DNA from: Candidatus Saccharimonadia bacterium
GTDB lineage: Bacteria; Patescibacteriota; Saccharimonadia; Saccharimonadales; Saccharimonadaceae
Length of the DNA: 6,937 nt
Assembly: GCA_023259925.1 (NCBI GenBank)
Contig: JALRDS010000034.1
Span: 1 to 6,937, forward strand
Reading direction: 5' to 3'
This document shows positions 6,018 to 6,937 of the stretch, piece by piece. Made by a program: the position numbers and the translations under genes. Within the stretch, counting starts at the first letter, position 1; each line of letters begins with the position of its first letter. The notes beneath the pieces were generated by a model. That model was not told where the DNA came from and did not search any database. It was given only the letters and a program-made list of their open reading frames with translations.

Positions 6018-6224
6018 ATGGCTTACAAGCACACAAACTCGAAGGGCATCACATACTACCTACACAAGACAGAAGTAACCCTTCGTGGCGGTAAACCACA
6101 AACTATCTACTTCTTCGCGAAAGTAGAGAAGAATGCAAAGGGTGAACCAGTAGATCTACCTGATGACCGCATTGTAAAAGAAAACCCACGTAACGGTTTC
6201 CTTACTGTATCGAAGAAAAAATAG
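6018..6224 (+). CDS. Small basic conserved-type protein, probably highly expressed, unknown function
   Basis: A 68-residue, lysine-rich protein (11 Lys) with no signal peptide or membrane helix, so probably cytoplasmic. Alternating hydrophobic/polar stretches (GITYYLHKTEVTL, QTIYFFAKV, GFLTVSKKK) suggest a small beta fold. It then has an acidic, proline-containing segment (EPVDLPDDRIV) and the short ENPRNG. From memory, similar unnamed small proteins with the opening AYKHTNSKG occur in Saccharibacteria and other CPR genomes; I cannot check this here. Codon use differs from its neighbours: Tyr is TAC in 4 of 4, Phe TTC in 3 of 3, His CAC in 2 of 2 and Asn AAC in 3 of 4. Together with the perfect -35 and strong Shine-Dalgarno, this points to high expression. 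Binding to RNA or the ribosome is a guess from charge only. Confidence 0.8.
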   Translation: MAYKHTNSKGITYYLHKTEVTLRGGKPQTIYFFAKVEKNAKGEPVDLPDDRIVKENPRNGFLTVSKKK

Positions 6225-6242
6225 TCTAACCAAAGCGTTAGA
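6225..6242. other. Hairpin immediately after the 68-residue protein stop
   Basis: TCTAAC (6225-6230) and GTTAGA (6237-6242) form a 6-bp stem with a six-base loop, starting right after the TAG stop. It is followed by A residues on the plus strand, so it is not an intrinsic terminator for the gene above. It might protect the 3' end of the message. Confidence 0.4.
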
Positions 6243-6274
6243 AAAAAATACATTAAAATCGTATTGAAACATAA

Positions 6275-6381
6275 GCGCCTTTGATGCTAAAGTAGTATCA
6301 AACAAACAGGTGCCAAAAATGCCTCGTGCTTTATAAGCGAGGGTTGTGGTCCGCAGTAACCCGCCCCTCGCCAAGCGGGGC
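6275..6381 (+). promoter_or_regulatory. Structured RNA / attenuator-like leader, unclassified (possibly T-box-like)
   Basis: Several helices can be drawn. An outer stem GCGCCT/AGGTGC (6275-6280 with 6308-6313, one G-U) encloses a hairpin TTGATGCTA/TAGTATCAA (6281-6289 with 6293-6301, one G-U), leaving ACAAAC unpaired on the 3' side. A second hairpin pairs CCTC..GCTT with AAGCGAGG (6322-6342, two-base bulge). GCGAGGG (6337-6343) can instead pair with CCCTCGC (6365-6371), which breaks both that hairpin and the terminator at 6363-6381. GGGTT/AACCC (6341-6345 with 6358-6362) is a further alternative. Such competing pairs are the logic of a riboswitch or T-box attenuator. AGGGTTGTGGTCCGC (6340-6354) loosely recalls the T-box AGGGTGGTACCGCG, but no Stem I specifier is recognised. 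It lies between the 68-residue protein gene and the ABC gene. Confidence 0.45.
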
Positions 6382-6387
6382 TTTTTT
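6363..6387 (+). terminator. Rho-independent terminator
   Basis: GCCCC (6363-6367) pairs with GGGGC (6377-6381) around a nine-base loop, followed directly by six T residues (6382-6387). It ends transcripts from the 68-residue protein gene or from the structured RNA, and insulates the ABC gene. A shifted pairing CCCGC/GCGGG (6360-6364 with 6375-6379) is also possible. Confidence 0.8.
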
Positions 6388-6399
6388 GTATTTTAGGGG

Positions 6400-6405
6400 T
6401 ATAAT
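6400..6405 (+). promoter_or_regulatory. Consensus -10 for the ABC ATPase gene
   Basis: A perfect TATAAT ends 7 bases before ATG 6413, so the message would be leaderless or nearly so. No Shine-Dalgarno exists between them. There is no recognisable -35; at 17-base spacing that position falls in the terminator stem. Confidence 0.5.
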
Positions 6406-6412
6406 ATTAGCA

Positions 6413-6937
6413 ATGACTTCAATGATTGATGTGCGTGATCTTACTAAGGTATATAACGGTGTGCCGGTAGTTGAAGGTGTAAGTTTTAGCGTAAAAAAGG
6501 GCGAGATATTCGGTATTTTAGGGCCAAATGGCGCTGGAAAAACCACCACCCTAGAAATGCTTGAAGGGCTTCGCACAATAGACGCCGGCTCAGCATTCAT
6601 AGACGGTATAGATGTTGCCTTAAACCCACGTCGTATCCGCTCACTCATTGGCGTACAGCCGCAGACGCCTAGCTTTGAAGAGAAAACAAAGCTGACTGAG
6701 CTTATTAATTTTTTTGCAGCAACATACGGAAAAACAGTTAATGCCCGTGAGTTCCTTGCGGATGTTCAGTTACTCGAAAAGGCAAACAGCTACCCCGAGC
6801 AGCTATCAGGCGGGCAACGGCAGCGTTTTTCAATAGCTGCTGCGCTGGTGCATAGCCCTAAAGTATTTTTCTTAGATGAGCCAACAACCGGACTCGATCC
6901 ACAAGCACGGCGGAATTTATGGGAGCTGATTAAAGAA
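6413..6937 (+). CDS. ABC-2-type exporter ATP-binding protein (3' truncated by window end)
   Basis: The first 175 codons of an ABC ATPase of the CcmA/DrrA/NatA-like exporter group, which normally pairs with an ABC-2 permease encoded next door (beyond the window). Motifs in order are Walker A GPNGAGKTT (37-45), a Q-loop in VQPQTPSFEEKT (Gln82 or Gln84), the ABC signature LSGGQRQR (131-138), Walker B VFFLDEP (151-157) with catalytic Glu156, and the D-loop GLDP (160-163). The frame is still open at 6937, so the H-loop histidine and C-terminus are missing. ATG 6413 is favoured by the -10 spacing; ATG 6422 (Met4) would also leave a normal domain start (IDVRDLTKVY). The substrate is unknown. Confidence 0.92.
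   Translation, partial: MTSMIDVRDLTKVYNGVPVVEGVSFSVKKGEIFGILGPNGAGKTTTLEMLEGLRTIDAGSAFIDGIDVALNPRRIRSLIGVQPQTPSFEEKTKLTELINFFAATYGKTVNAREFLADVQLLEKANSYPEQLSGGQRQRFSIAAALVHSPKVFFLDEPTTGLDPQARRNLWELIKE

Noticed and set aside
6225..6248. Hairpin TCTAAC/GTTAGA as a terminator
   Set aside because: It is followed by A residues on the plus strand. The T-rich side is on the minus strand, where there is no gene to terminate.
6300..6387. tRNA, tmRNA or SRP RNA gene in the hairpin-rich intergenic region
   Set aside because: No GGTTCRANYCC T-arm, no CCA-ended acceptor stem, no tag-peptide frame, and no SRP GGAAG/AGCAG-type loop could be found.
6156..6648. Minus-strand open frames of 72 and 105 codons overlapping the small-protein gene, the intergenic hairpins and the ABC ATPase
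   Set aside because: They lie opposite clear plus-strand genes and a terminator, and show no recognisable motif or ribosome binding site.
1..6937. CRISPR array, insertion sequence, phage or toxin-antitoxin module
   Set aside because: There are no spaced repeats, terminal inverted repeats, transposase/integrase motifs or paired toxin genes. The MazG-like protein is a housekeeping pyrophosphohydrolase type with no adjacent toxin gene.

Overview
The window reads as ordinary chromosome from a small-genome bacterium, most likely a Candidatus Saccharibacteria (TM7)-type member of the candidate phyla radiation. This assignment is inference. The reasons are dense packing with overlapping genes, moderate GC, several small lineage-type membrane or secreted proteins of no known family, and an actinobacterial-type MutY tail. 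UGA is used as a real stop (the tsaC gene ends in TGA), which argues against the code-25 Gracilibacteria/Absconditabacteria.

Layout. Bases 1-207 are the 3' end of a probable mutY (A/G-specific adenine glycosylase). A tight plus-strand run follows from 232 to 2687: a secreted helical protein, a single-pass membrane protein, tsaC (threonylcarbamoyl-AMP synthase), trmB (tRNA m7G46 methyltransferase) and a MazG-like NTP pyrophosphohydrolase. Three junctions overlap or nearly touch. murC (UDP-N-acetylmuramate--L-alanine ligase) converges on this run from the minus strand (2689-3933), with one base between the two stop codons. A divergent promoter region (3934-4044) leads to an MFS-type transporter (4045-5271). 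Next come a two-helix membrane protein with a large, probably external, loop (5323-5949) and a 68-residue basic protein with a strong ribosome binding site and highly-expressed-type codon use (6018-6224). A hairpin-rich intergenic region (6225-6412) ends in an intrinsic terminator. The last gene is the first 175 codons of an ABC-2-type exporter ATPase (6413 to the window end).

How the genes work together. The central block mixes tRNA maturation (tsaC for t6A37, trmB for m7G46), nucleotide-pool hygiene (MazG-like, and mutY for oxidised-guanine repair) and envelope functions (murC, transporters, membrane proteins). There is no single pathway, and I see no mobile element, CRISPR array, tRNA or rRNA gene.

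What deserves a second look. (1) Four genes have a -10-like hexamer only 6-7 bases before the ATG, which suggests leaderless mRNAs. (2) The RNA from about 6275 to 6387 can fold into mutually exclusive helices ending in a terminator, like a riboswitch or T-box attenuator in front of the ABC transporter gene. (3) The 68-residue protein appears to be highly expressed but has no assigned function. All structures and promoters were found by eye and are not computed.
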